Source of the DNA: BOG-1155 sp050012495 | GTDB lineage: Bacteria; Desulfobacterota; Syntrophorhabdia; Syntrophorhabdales; WCHB1-27 | Direction of reading: 5' to 3' | DNA: 64,000 bases | NCBI GenBank assembly: GCA_050012495.1 | Contig: JBEKHB010000006.1 | Span: forward strand, 31,865-95,864 | Shown: positions 1 to 8,052 of the stretch, piece by piece | Layout: every line of letters begins with the position of its first letter | How positions within the stretch are numbered: position 1 is the first letter of the stretch | The notes under the pieces: generated by a model | The model's database searches: none | What the model saw: the letters and a program-made list of their open reading frames with translations, nothing else | Told to the model about the DNA's origin: nothing | Program-made: the position numbers and the translations under genes

Positions 1-27
1 TTTGTGCGTCCGGCAGCGATATCGCCG

Positions 28-71
28 CTTCGCATGCAGCGCGTAGAGGCGCCAAGGCGCATGCTGCGAAG
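28..71 (-). terminator. Hairpin just downstream of mreB
   Basis: Arms CTTCGCA (28-34) and TGCGAAG (65-71) enclose a nested GCGCC-AA-GGCGC hairpin (49-60). It begins two bases beyond the mreB stop codon. No T-tract follows on the minus strand, so it may be an mRNA 3' stabiliser or intercistronic hairpin rather than a Rho-independent terminator. Confidence 0.3.
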
Positions 72-72
72 G

Positions 73-1110
73 TCAGCCGATGAAGACCTTCCTGTACCGG
101 TCCATCTGTTCCAGCGCCTTCCCGCTCCCCATGACCACGCACGTAAGGGGGTCGTCCGTTACCGTGACCTTGAGGCTCGTCTTCTCCGCAATCCTCCTGT
201 CGAGCCCCTTGAGGAGCGCGCCGCCGCCGGTGAGGGTCACGCCTGAATCCTGTAAGTCGGAGACCAGCTCAGGCGGGAGCTTCTCGAGCGCCCTTTTCAC
301 TGCGTCAACTATTGCAGCCACCGGTTCCTCTATGGCCTCCCTCACGTCCTCGCTCGTGACGGTCAGCGTTTTCGGTATGCCGTGTACCATATCCTTGCCT
401 ATGATGGAGAGAGAACCGGGATTGACCGATTCGTGGGCCGAGCCTATTTGCATCTTGATCTTTTCCGCCGCGTTAAGACCGATGGCCACCTGGTATTTCC
501 TCTGCAGGTGACGGACAATCGCTTCATCGAGCTCGTCCCCGGCCACCCTGAGCGACTCGCTGTACGCATTTGCCGCAAGGCTGATAATCGCCACTTCCGT
601 TGTCCCGCCCCCGATGTCGACAACCATATTCCCCAGGGGCATTTCTATGGGCAGGTTGGCCCCTATTGCCGCTGCCATCGGCTCTTCGATCAAATGTATG
701 TCATGGATGCCCACCTGCAGGCAGGCATCGAACACGGCCTTTTTCTCCACCTGGGTAATGCCTGACGGCACGCAGACCACCATTTTCGGCCTCGATACCC
801 GGTTCGTCTCTTTCACCACGGTCAAGAAGTATTTGATCATCGCCTTGGTCACATCAAAATCGGCTATGACTCCATCCTTCATAGGTCGTATAGCCGCCAT
901 CTGCTGGGGCGTTTTTCCTATATACTCCTTGGCTTCTTTACCTACCGCAATGATCTTCCCCGTGTTCCGCTCAATGGCGACGACCGACGGCTCGTTGAGC
1001 ACTATGCCCTTACCCTTCATGTAAATGAGCGTATTCGCGGTGCCGAGGTCCATCGCGAAGTGTGTCGATAAGCCCGAAAAAAATGTACTCAGCGTTTTCA
1101 GTAAGCCCAT
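73..1110 (-). CDS. mreB: Rod shape-determining protein MreB
   Basis: Bacterial actin that forms membrane-associated filaments and guides the peptidoglycan elongation machinery along the side wall. The 345-residue product has the full family length. The first phosphate-binding motif DLGTANTLIY lies at residues 21-30, the second (VDIGGGTTEVA) at 164-174, and the adenosine-binding LTGGGALLKGLD near the C-terminus. The N-terminal MGLLKTLSTFF may form a membrane-binding amphipathic helix. The ATG is preceded by a purine-rich AAAGGGGG ribosome site. It is the last visible gene of a minus-strand run (ttuB-like, ttuA-like, GAF protein, mreB); mreC/mreD would be expected beyond the left edge but cannot be seen. 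Identity is very secure. Confidence 0.97.
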   Translation of the reverse strand: MGLLKTLSTFFSGLSTHFAMDLGTANTLIYMKGKGIVLNEPSVVAIERNTGKIIAVGKEAKEYIGKTPQQMAAIRPMKDGVIADFDVTKAMIKYFLTVVKETNRVSRPKMVVCVPSGITQVEKKAVFDACLQVGIHDIHLIEEPMAAAIGANLPIEMPLGNMVVDIGGGTTEVAIISLAANAYSESLRVAGDELDEAIVRHLQRKYQVAIGLNAAEKIKMQIGSAHESVNPGSLSIIGKDMVHGIPKTLTVTSEDVREAIEEPVAAIVDAVKRALEKLPPELVSDLQDSGVTLTGGGALLKGLDRRIAEKTSLKVTVTDDPLTCVVMGSGKALEQMDRYRKVFIG

Positions 1111-1148
1111 GCCGCGTGCCCCCTTTGTCCGAGATTATAATCAGATAG

Positions 1149-2519
1149 TTATGCCTTGCTCCTTTTGGCCCGGTCTTCCGCGATATCAAGAAGCTCCCAC
1201 AAATCCTTGCCGTCTCTCGGGAAATATGCAGAGCCGATCTCTACGTCCTTCTTCGCGCCGGGTGCAAGACCGGGTAACGTATTCAGAATGGTAAATTTGA
1301 AGATATTGAGGATGTTCCGGCCTTCTTCCAACCCATCAGAGCCCGTTATCGCAACGTAAAAGTGTGCGCCTCCGCTCCTCGTTACCATCGCATTCTTTCC
1401 CGCGCAGTACTCGATGCTCTGGCGCATCTTCCTTAACAGGTCGTCTCCGTATGCGCACCCGTTGGTCCTGTTGATCCCGCGAAAACCGGGAAGCCTTATG
1501 GAGATTACTGAAAAAGCTTTCTTTTGCCTCGCCAGCTCGCGGACGCCGTCGAAGAAAAGGGCGAATCCCATGGCTCCCGTTGCGGGATCCCTCAGCGCCA
1601 GCCCCCCCATCTCTTCCTGCATCTGCACGCGGCCGAGAAAGAGTGACGTAAGATGCGCGGTGTCGCGTAAGGCGCTGATAGAGTTTTCTCTCAAGGGGCG
1701 CGAGGATAGGGAAACGAAGCCGAGAAAGCCAAAAGGTCTCTCATCCATTACGAGGGGAAAACCAAAATACTGTTTCGCCCTTATGCCGTCATTCTGGAAC
1801 AGGAGGGGCTTTTCCCGCAAGTAACCGCTCTCGTAAGGGAGCAAAACGTCCCGGCCGCCCTCCATGACGGTAGAGGCGACCGTGTGTTGCAGGGGGCATT
1901 CGGCCCCAAGGAGCGACGCTGCGCCGGTCCCTACCGCGGCGACGACGGAGAGTCTGCCTTTTCTCTCAATACCTGCCACTGCCATATCGCCGGCAGAGAC
2001 GGCAAGGGCCTCCTTTACCACCTCCTCGATGAATGTGCCGCTGGCGCGCGCCTGGCGGAGGAAATTGAGCTGCCTCCGGAGAAGGAAGAATTCTTCGCGC
2101 TCCTCTTCCATCTCCCTGAGCTGTTTTTCCCTTTCAACCTCCTTTGACGCGACCGTCACAAAGTGGGCGAGGATCTTCTTCTCCTTTTCGGTAAAGACCC
2201 ATTTCTTTTTGCTGTCGACGACAATGACACCGGGTATTTCGAGTGGATAGGCCATAAATGACTTTATCTCCTCTTTCTTGCCGTAATAACCGAGTGTCTC
2301 TTCGTCCTTGTCAAAGTTCCCGATGATCAGCGGCTCTCTGTGCTTCACCACCCATCCGGCGAGCGTCCCGTCCAGGGGTACCGGCTTCGCCTTATCAAAG
2401 CTCTTCGCAAACGTGACGGAGGAAAAACAGGACAAATGGTCGCCTTCCCTGATAAACAGGGCCACTGTATATGCCTCGTATACATTGAAGATGAGTTCTA
2501 CGAAACCATCGAGGCTCAT
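1149..2519 (-). CDS. Double-GAF sensor with degenerate GGDEF domain
   Basis: A 456-residue cytosolic signalling protein. The N-terminal ~130 residues look like a GAF domain (ends near the VIVVDSKKKWVFTEKEKKIL segment), followed by a coiled-coil stretch rich in E/R around 130-155, a second GAF-like domain (about 160-305) and a C-terminal GGDEF-like fold. The cyclase signature reads RSGGAHF in place of RxGGDEF: both acidic catalytic residues are lost, so diguanylate cyclase activity is not expected. A receptor or scaffold role is more likely. No membrane segment or signal peptide is seen. Its start overlaps the end of the ttuA-like gene by 4 bp (ATGA), so it is probably cotranslated with it. 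Ligand and output are unknown. Confidence 0.8.
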   Translation of the reverse strand: MSLDGFVELIFNVYEAYTVALFIREGDHLSCFSSVTFAKSFDKAKPVPLDGTLAGWVVKHREPLIIGNFDKDEETLGYYGKKEEIKSFMAYPLEIPGVIVVDSKKKWVFTEKEKKILAHFVTVASKEVEREKQLREMEEEREEFFLLRRQLNFLRQARASGTFIEEVVKEALAVSAGDMAVAGIERKGRLSVVAAVGTGAASLLGAECPLQHTVASTVMEGGRDVLLPYESGYLREKPLLFQNDGIRAKQYFGFPLVMDERPFGFLGFVSLSSRPLRENSISALRDTAHLTSLFLGRVQMQEEMGGLALRDPATGAMGFALFFDGVRELARQKKAFSVISIRLPGFRGINRTNGCAYGDDLLRKMRQSIEYCAGKNAMVTRSGGAHFYVAITGSDGLEEGRNILNIFKFTILNTLPGLAPGAKKDVEIGSAYFPRDGKDLWELLDIAEDRAKRSKA

Positions 2520-3454
2520 GGCTCGGAAGGCACGTAGATATCGAAACGGACGGCAGCCTCATTACCGAATCTCTTCATCAGCCGGCAGAAGTGACACTCT
2601 TCGCCGTAGGACGGGTAGCCGCACAGCTTGCAGGAACTCCTCTCTTTTTCCTCTTGCCCTCGGCTGACTTCTGCCTTGGCCCTTTTCAGGTATCCTTTGA
2701 GAAAAGCGATCTTCGTTGCAGGCGACACGTCTTCGACACGGTTGAGAAGACTCTTGTAGAGCAGCGTCTTCGCCCCCAACGAGTAAGGACACTCCTCATA
2801 CACGTACTCGATCTCATTGAGGAGCGCATAAGCCGCCGCTTCCTTTTCCGAGCAAAGAAAAAAAGGCTTCACCTTTTTCGCCAGGCCGTGCTCGGCTTCG
2901 AGGACTACCCCCTTTTTCCACAGATATTCCTCTTTCCAGTGAAGCATGTTTCCAAGAAGCGCGGCGGCCTCGTCATCCAGGTTGTGACCTGTTGCAAGCA
3001 CGGAGTAACCGTAGTGGGTACAGGCCCTGTTCATTACGTACCTCTTGATCGCCCCGCAGAGAGAGCACGGAGGTCTTTTCATGATCCTTGCAAGCTCTTC
3101 GATCCCTTTACTGAAGGTCCCGGAGAGCGAGAACGAATAGAGTCGCCTCTGAAGCCTGTCCGCCATCTGTCTGGCTTTCACTAAAGAGACGTGCGAATAG
3201 TCCCGGATTCCGAGGTCGATGTATATGCCGTCTGCAGAAAAGCCAAGCTTGTTCACCAGATACCAGAGGGAGAGGCTGTCCTTTCCGCCGGAAACGGCGA
3301 CGAGCGTTCTGTCCTGCTCGCCCAAAAGTCCGTGCTTGGTGATCGTGCCTGAAACCCGTTTTTCAAAAAAAGCGATAAAATCACCGGCGCATAAAGCGGA
3401 ATTGTATTGCGGTAAGCGAATGTTGGCCTGCCCCCCGCACACCCTGCACTTCAT
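2516..3454 (-). CDS. ttuA: TtuA/Ncs6-type tRNA 2-thiouridine synthase
   Basis: Predicted ATP-dependent tRNA thiolase of the TtcA/TtuA/Ncs6 PP-loop superfamily; it adenylates a tRNA uridine and inserts sulfur delivered by a small carrier protein. In the 312-residue product the PP-loop SGGKDS is at 55-60 and the second ATP-site motif HNLDDEA at about 157-163. Zinc-type cysteines lie at the N-terminus (C3, C6, C22) and C-terminus (C275, C278, C287, C290). Cysteines C130, C133 and C222 correspond to the [4Fe-4S] ligands known from Thermus TtuA, even in numbering as I remember it. The start ATG at 3454 was chosen because it begins the zinc-finger motif and overlaps the stop of the upstream sulfur-carrier gene (ATGA). 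A TtcA-like role is less likely because of the two terminal zinc motifs and the carrier neighbour. The symbol is by homology; substrate position is not proven. Confidence 0.82.
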   Translation of the reverse strand: MKCRVCGGQANIRLPQYNSALCAGDFIAFFEKRVSGTITKHGLLGEQDRTLVAVSGGKDSLSLWYLVNKLGFSADGIYIDLGIRDYSHVSLVKARQMADRLQRRLYSFSLSGTFSKGIEELARIMKRPPCSLCGAIKRYVMNRACTHYGYSVLATGHNLDDEAAALLGNMLHWKEEYLWKKGVVLEAEHGLAKKVKPFFLCSEKEAAAYALLNEIEYVYEECPYSLGAKTLLYKSLLNRVEDVSPATKIAFLKGYLKRAKAEVSRGQEEKERSSCKLCGYPSYGEECHFCRLMKRFGNEAAVRFDIYVPSEP

Positions 3455-3639
3455 CCGCCCGATATCACCCGTATGATCCTTACCCGATCGTCCCGCTCCA
3501 ACATGCGGTCCTCGGTAGCCAGCGTCCCGTTTGACGTGACGAGATGAGCCTCTTTGCTCAAGCTGAACATGCCAAGGAGTCCGGCCACTGTGAGGCGTCT
3601 GTCTATCTCGTGGATCTTGCCTTCCCATTCCACCGTCAT
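3451..3639 (-). CDS. ThiS/MoaD/TtuB-like ubiquitin-fold sulfur carrier
   Basis: A 62-residue protein ending in Gly-Gly (ISGG), the hallmark of sulfur carriers whose C-terminus is adenylated and thiocarboxylated. The length and the motif order (short beta-grasp fold, conserved L/R pattern, DRVRIIRV before the GG tail) fit the ThiS/MoaD/TtuB family. It overlaps the downstream ttuA-like gene by 4 bp, so it is the likely sulfur donor for that enzyme, analogous to Thermus TtuB. A TTG 18 bp upstream is in frame, but it lies inside the predicted promoter, and the -10 box leaves only about 6 nt before the ATG at 3639. I therefore take 3639 as the start, probably on a leaderless transcript. The activating E1-like enzyme is not in the window. 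A ThiS or MoaD role cannot be excluded from sequence alone. Confidence 0.72.
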   Translation of the reverse strand: MTVEWEGKIHEIDRRLTVAGLLGMFSLSKEAHLVTSNGTLATEDRMLERDDRVRIIRVISGG

Positions 3640-3645
3640 GGGAAA

Positions 3646-3674
3646 TTCATAACACAACGGCGGACGGTTGTCAA
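3646..3674 (-). promoter_or_regulatory. Promoter of the ttuB-ttuA-mreB run
   Basis: On the minus strand TTGACA (3674-3669), 17-bp spacer, TATGAA (3651-3646). The predicted transcription start falls at or within 1-2 nt of the sulfur-carrier ATG (3639), implying a leaderless message; no Shine-Dalgarno sequence is present there. Confidence 0.6.
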
Positions 3675-3717
3675 AGGTGGGTTTTCCCGAATATCCACGG
3701 AAAGGTTTGGAAAAGCG

Positions 3718-3746
3718 TTGAATATACGTGTGTTATTTCTTAAAAT
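3718..3746 (+). promoter_or_regulatory. Promoter of trxB
   Basis: TTGAAT (3718-3723), 17-bp spacer, TAAAAT (3741-3746). It lies in the divergent intergenic region and faces trxB, leaving a roughly 70-nt 5' leader. Confidence 0.6.
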
Positions 3747-3822
3747 ATGATCTGTTCCGTTCCATCTCTTGTCCTCACAATCACGTACGTGATAAGCTAT
3801 TCCGGTGCGCACGCGGAGGAGC

Positions 3823-4749
3823 ATGAGCAATTCCTATGAAGCGGTAATTATCGGAGGAGGCCCGGCCGGCCTTACGGCCGGCATTTATCTCATGAGGGCC
3901 GGGATCAAGACGATCCTGCTTGAAAAACAGCTCGTCGGCGGCGCTGCCCTGAATACTGAGCATATCGACAATTATCCGGGATTCCCGGACGGTATATCGG
4001 GAAGGGAGCTGACGGGCAGGATGGCAGAGCAGGCCCAAAGGTTGGGACTCGTCATAAAGGAGTTCTCCAGGGCAGAAGGCGTCGGGTACGCGGGCGGGCT
4101 TTTCGAGACCGGGGTAGACAAGGAATCGTACCTATCGGTGGGTATCATCGCCGCAATGGGCACGGAACCGCTCAAGCTGGGCATACCGGGAGAGGACGCG
4201 TTGGTGGGAAGGGGCGTCTCTTACTGTGCGACATGCGACGGCATCTTCTTCCGTAATCTTGACGTGGCGGTGGTCGGCGGCGGGGACACGGCCCTCTCTG
4301 AGGCCTTGACGCTTGCGAACATCGCCGGCAAAGTGTACGTGATACACCGGCGCAATGAGCTGAGGGCGCAGCAGATATTGCAGGGACGGGCGGCCCGGCA
4401 CAACAAAATCGAGTTGATGCTCAGCAAGGTCCCTTTACGCATAAACGGCGGCACCGAAGTCGAGTCGATCGCGCTTCGGGATACAAAGACGGGCGAGGAG
4501 TCGGAGCTTAAGGTGAGCGGGATCTTTTTCTATGTGGGGCTGCGACCGGATACCGGCTTCCTTGGCAACCTTGTGGACAGGGACGAGGCCGGTTTTATCA
4601 TGACCGATGAAGACCTCGGGACAAAGACGCGGGGGTTGTTTGCCGCGGGGGACGTCCGCAGGAAATCGCTCAGGCAGATCTCGACCGCAGTGGGAGATGG
4701 GGCCCTCGCCGCGGTAAACCTCGAAAAACACGTGCTGGAGAAGAGGTAA
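3823..4749 (+). CDS. trxB: Thioredoxin reductase
   Basis: FAD/NADPH flavoenzyme that reduces thioredoxin. The 308-residue product shows the FAD-binding GGGPAG (11-16), the redox-active CATC pair (C135, C138), the NADPH-binding GGGDTA (152-157) and the C-terminal FAD motif ATAGDV-like AAGDVR. All key residues of the low-molecular-weight bacterial enzyme are present. ATG 3823 is preferred over an in-frame GTG 18 bp upstream because a GGAGGA ribosome site lies immediately before it. It heads a plus-strand run and is divergent from the ttuB/ttuA-like pair. That placement may be meaningful, since tRNA thiolation and Fe-S chemistry need reducing conditions, but this is inference. Confidence 0.93.
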   Translation: MSNSYEAVIIGGGPAGLTAGIYLMRAGIKTILLEKQLVGGAALNTEHIDNYPGFPDGISGRELTGRMAEQAQRLGLVIKEFSRAEGVGYAGGLFETGVDKESYLSVGIIAAMGTEPLKLGIPGEDALVGRGVSYCATCDGIFFRNLDVAVVGGGDTALSEALTLANIAGKVYVIHRRNELRAQQILQGRAARHNKIELMLSKVPLRINGGTEVESIALRDTKTGEESELKVSGIFFYVGLRPDTGFLGNLVDRDEAGFIMTDEDLGTKTRGLFAAGDVRRKSLRQISTAVGDGALAAVNLEKHVLEKR

Positions 4750-4789
4750 TGGGTTTCGTCTACAGAAAGGCGAAAGAGATCAAGAGACA

Positions 4790-5782
4790 GTGATTGACGT
4801 CTACGGCATCGGCGCACTCAACCTCGACTTTATTTATGAGGTCGCACATTTACGGGACGTGGACGTGCCGGGGCTAAAGCTTGCGCACGGCGGAGAGATC
4901 GCGGGGAGCGATGCGCAGTTCTCTGCGTTCAGGCGCGCAGTCGAACGGGTAGGGGTCCTCAAGAAGGTGAGCCCCGGAGGCTCTGCCTCAAACACCTGTC
5001 ATGCCCTCTTCCTCATGGGTTACCACGTCGGTCTGGCAGGAGTGGTCGGGCACGACGGGCCGGGCGATACATACCTGGAGCAGGTCGAGGGGGTCGATAC
5101 GGGCAGCGTCGTGAGGAAGGGGAGAACAGGACTCGCCTACATAATGATCAGCGAGGAGAGGGACCGGTCAATAGTGGTGTTTCCGGGAAGCGCGGCCGAC
5201 CTGCTCGACGCGGACCTGGACCCGGAAAAGCTTGCAGCGGCCCGATGGATACACATGGCCTCGTTTGTCTCTCCCCGCGGCCTAGAGACACAGGTGAAGC
5301 TGAAACGCGAGCTCCAGGGCAGGGTCGCCTTCAGCATTGACCCGGGGGAGATTTACGCCGCCAGGGGCAGCGAGATGTTTCCGCTCCTCGCAGGTACGGA
5401 TGTGCTCTTCACCTCGAAAAGGGAAATCGAGCTGCTCTTCGGATGCGGCCAGGATCAGGCGATCGGACAGGCCCTGGCCTTTGCAAAAACCATTGTCCTC
5501 AAGCAGGGAAAGGAAGGAGCCTCGCTTTTCATAAAAGGCTTTTCCTGCCATGTCGAGACGGGAGCCGTCGAAGCCGTGGACAACACAGGGGCCGGCGACG
5601 TGTTGAACGGCGTCTTTCTCGGTCTCCTTCTGCGGGGTATCGACCCGGCCCTCGCACTGCGGGTGGCAGTAGCGGCCGCAACGTCCAGCGTAAAAGCGTA
5701 TGGCAGGGACGCGTACCCGGACGGACAACGCATAGAGGTACTTTATGAGGATATGCTGGTTCACTACGGGAAGGGATTTTGA
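4790..5782 (+). CDS. PfkB-family carbohydrate/nucleoside kinase
   Basis: ATP-dependent kinase of the ribokinase superfamily, 330 residues. The substrate-site glycine motif PGGSASNT is at 62-69 and the anion-hole/catalytic base signature DNTGAGD at 264-270 (the last Asp is the general base). A lid-like segment lies around residues 15-60. The substrate cannot be named: adenosine, sugar and fructose-6-phosphate kinases share these motifs. The start is a GTG at 4790, 40 bp after trxB. Its 3' end overlaps the next gene (formyltransferase-like) by 38 bp, an unusually long overlap that suggests translational coupling with the following two genes. Confidence 0.85.
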   Translation: MIDVYGIGALNLDFIYEVAHLRDVDVPGLKLAHGGEIAGSDAQFSAFRRAVERVGVLKKVSPGGSASNTCHALFLMGYHVGLAGVVGHDGPGDTYLEQVEGVDTGSVVRKGRTGLAYIMISEERDRSIVVFPGSAADLLDADLDPEKLAAARWIHMASFVSPRGLETQVKLKRELQGRVAFSIDPGEIYAARGSEMFPLLAGTDVLFTSKREIELLFGCGQDQAIGQALAFAKTIVLKQGKEGASLFIKGFSCHVETGAVEAVDNTGAGDVLNGVFLGLLLRGIDPALALRVAVAAATSSVKAYGRDAYPDGQRIEVLYEDMLVHYGKGF

Positions 5783-6521
5783 GGCGGTGACGCTCTTTAC
5801 CGACGTCATCGAGGCAATCGACGCGAGGGTGATCGAAGGCGCCATCGCGGCTCTCTTCCTCAACAGGGAGAGGCACGAGTCCGAGCCTTCGGATATCATT
5901 ATCGCCCGCGCCGGGGAACGGTCCATCCCTGTGGAAACCCTCAGCACGCGGAGGTTCCTCAGCCGGCGGGGCCTGAGCCTCGGGACGGGCAGGGACCTCT
6001 TTGATGCGGAAGTTTACTCGCGGATCAAGAAGTTCGATTTTGACATCATTTTCCTCGCGGGCTATATGCTCATCCTGTCTCCCACGCTCTTCGACGCCTT
6101 CCCTGTGCTCAACATCCATCCTTCCCTGCCCGGGGCCTACAAGGGGCGGTGGGAGGACGTGATAAACCGGACCATCGACGACGGAACGCGCGAATTCGGG
6201 GCGATGATCCATATGGTAGAAGCCGTCCTCGACGAAGGCGCGCCCATAACCTTTGTCCGCGCCGCCCTTGTCGGGCCGGTTGCCGACGACCTCTTCAGGC
6301 GGACGGCAGAAGGAGACAAAGGGGCCAGGGGCACGCTTTTCCGCATGATACGGGAAAAAGAATTCGCGCTGGAGACGCCCCTGATCATCCGGACCCTGTC
6401 CCTCCTGTCGAAAGGCGTCATAGAGATAAGGGGCAAATCGATCCTCTTCAAGGGGAAGCCGGCCCGGGGAGGGGTCGATATTACGGCGGAGGTGCAAAGG
6501 TGGCCGGCCACGCGTATATAA
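5745..6521 (+). CDS. PurN-like formyltransferase-domain protein
   Basis: A 258-residue protein of the formyltransferase fold. The catalytic Asn-His pair sits in NIHPSLPG (N123, H125), and the third catalytic residue is probably D163 in LDEG, matching the N-H-D triad of glycinamide ribonucleotide transformylase. It is longer than PurN (about 210 residues) and its C-terminal ~60 residues (RTLSLLSKGVIEIRGKS region) are unlike PurN. Formyl transfer from 10-formyl-THF is likely, but the acceptor is unknown. It sits between a PfkB kinase and a HAD phosphatase in an overlapping cluster with no purine genes nearby, so a dedicated purine role is not supported. Confidence 0.75.
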   Translation: MRICWFTTGRDFEAVTLFTDVIEAIDARVIEGAIAALFLNRERHESEPSDIIIARAGERSIPVETLSTRRFLSRRGLSLGTGRDLFDAEVYSRIKKFDFDIIFLAGYMLILSPTLFDAFPVLNIHPSLPGAYKGRWEDVINRTIDDGTREFGAMIHMVEAVLDEGAPITFVRAALVGPVADDLFRRTAEGDKGARGTLFRMIREKEFALETPLIIRTLSLLSKGVIEIRGKSILFKGKPARGGVDITAEVQRWPATRI

Positions 6522-7498
6522 CGGACTGCGAGGGACCTGTATCGAAGAACGATAACGCCTACGAGATAGCGGAAGCCTTCCTGCAGGAAGGGGGCCGGTT
6601 TTTCGCGCTTCTCTCGAAGTTCGATGACTACCTGGGCGACATCGAGAAGACCGTAGGCTACCGGTATGGAAGCACCCTTAAGTATATACTGCCCTTCCTC
6701 AAAGCGGCAGGCCTGACCGATCGCGAGGCGACAGAGTTCTCCGCCAGGCATGTGACCATAATGAACGGCGTGAGAGGGGCCTTCAGCCGGATCGATAAAG
6801 CCATGCCCATCTATATGGTAAGCACGAGCTACGTCCACTATGTTGAGGCGGTATGCCGGTACCTCAATCTCTCCATGGACTCCGTCTACTGCACCAGGCT
6901 CTCCTTCGACGACTATCATATGGGGGATGAGGAGAAACAGGCGGTGACGGATTACCTCCGGAGATTCCTCGAGCTCCCCCCGATCTCCTGGGACGATGCC
7001 GGCGGTCTCGACGACGCCTCGGCCCGGGTCATCCGGGTCCTGAAGAACTTTTTTTTCTCCGTCCTTCCTTCTATGCCCGTCTGGCGATGGGTCGAGCCGG
7101 TTTTGCCGATCGGGGGAGAGGGTAAGGCGCAGGCAGTGACCCATATCGTCACAAGAGGCGCTATTTCCATGGAAGACGTGATATACGTAGGCGACAGCAT
7201 CACCGATGTGGCAGCCCTTGAGCTCGTGCGGCGCGAGGGCGGGCTGTCGGTCAGTTTTAACGGCAACAGGTACGCGATCATGAGTGCGGAATATAGCGTG
7301 GTGGCTCGCAGCGCCTCCGTACTCGGGACGATTGCGGAAGCCTTTCGCGAGGGCGGCAAAGGCCGCATACGGACGGGCGATTACAGAGACGGTGCGCAGA
7401 TTTTCACGAGAGATTCGGCCGATCCTGCCTATGTGACGGCTTTGAGTGAAAGGACCCGGAAGGAGGTGCGGGGCCGGGCTATAGGTGAGCTTGGATGA
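6500..7498 (+). CDS. HAD-superfamily hydrolase (COG4030/EhaR-like)
   Basis: A 332-residue protein with HAD phosphatase landmarks: an N-terminal Asp in TDCEGP (D9, the predicted nucleophile) and the late metal-binding motif VGDSITD (about residues 229-235). A helical cap-like insertion fills the middle. The arrangement resembles the archaeal-type HAD proteins grouped with EhaR/COG4030, but I cannot confirm this without a search. The GTG at 6500 is chosen because GGCGGAGG lies 7 bp upstream and the HAD nucleophile follows nine codons later; a longer upstream frame has low-complexity shadow sequence. It overlaps the formyltransferase-like gene by 22 bp and the next gene by 4 bp. Substrate unknown. 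Confidence 0.72.
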   Translation: MAGHAYITDCEGPVSKNDNAYEIAEAFLQEGGRFFALLSKFDDYLGDIEKTVGYRYGSTLKYILPFLKAAGLTDREATEFSARHVTIMNGVRGAFSRIDKAMPIYMVSTSYVHYVEAVCRYLNLSMDSVYCTRLSFDDYHMGDEEKQAVTDYLRRFLELPPISWDDAGGLDDASARVIRVLKNFFFSVLPSMPVWRWVEPVLPIGGEGKAQAVTHIVTRGAISMEDVIYVGDSITDVAALELVRREGGLSVSFNGNRYAIMSAEYSVVARSASVLGTIAEAFREGGKGRIRTGDYRDGAQIFTRDSADPAYVTALSERTRKEVRGRAIGELG

Positions 7499-8052
7499 AA
7501 ACCGCCGCCGCCGTTCTCCTCGTGCTTATGTGCGGCGTACAGGCTTACGCCGCGGGGGACCGCATCGTTTTCTACCGGATCGGCGAAAGCGGACAGGAAG
7601 CGTGGACGCGCCTTACGCAGTATTTCGAAGGCAAGGGCTATGGCGTCACCGTTGTCCAGGGTGAGTTGGTTATCGAGAAGCACGTCGAAAAGGTGAACAG
7701 GATAAACCGTGGGCCGGGGGGCGTCTTTCTTGCCATGGAGTTAATCCCGGACGGGAAGAGCCATGTGATGGTGGCGGAGTCGGATGCTAAGGGCGGGGAA
7801 GGCCGGTTCCTCGCGATTGACGAGATACCGGCCCGGTTCGCCCCGGAGTCGGACAAGCTTGCCGCACACGTCGCCGCACCGTTCAACGTCAAGGTGAAAC
7901 ATCTCCCCCTCTTCCCCCTGCTCGGCGTCAACATGCCCGGAATCGTGGTGAAACTGGAATTCGGCGAGGGGGAGACTGCGGACGTGATAGCAAAACTCTC
8001 TCGCGGAGTGGAGACGTATTTTTCAGAAAGGATAAAAAAAGATGAGAAATGA
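7495..8052 (+). CDS. Secreted protein of unknown function
   Basis: 185 residues with a clear Sec signal peptide (charged MKT, hydrophobic AAAVLLVLMCGVQ, cleavage after AYA near residue 20). The mature part is basic and contains repeated short strands but no motif I recognise. It probably acts in the periplasm or outside the cell. It begins with an ATGA overlap to the HAD gene and ends 11 bp inside rph, so it is part of the same transcript. No function is proposed. Confidence 0.7.
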   Translation: MKTAAAVLLVLMCGVQAYAAGDRIVFYRIGESGQEAWTRLTQYFEGKGYGVTVVQGELVIEKHVEKVNRINRGPGGVFLAMELIPDGKSHVMVAESDAKGGEGRFLAIDEIPARFAPESDKLAAHVAAPFNVKVKHLPLFPLLGVNMPGIVVKLEFGEGETADVIAKLSRGVETYFSERIKKDEK

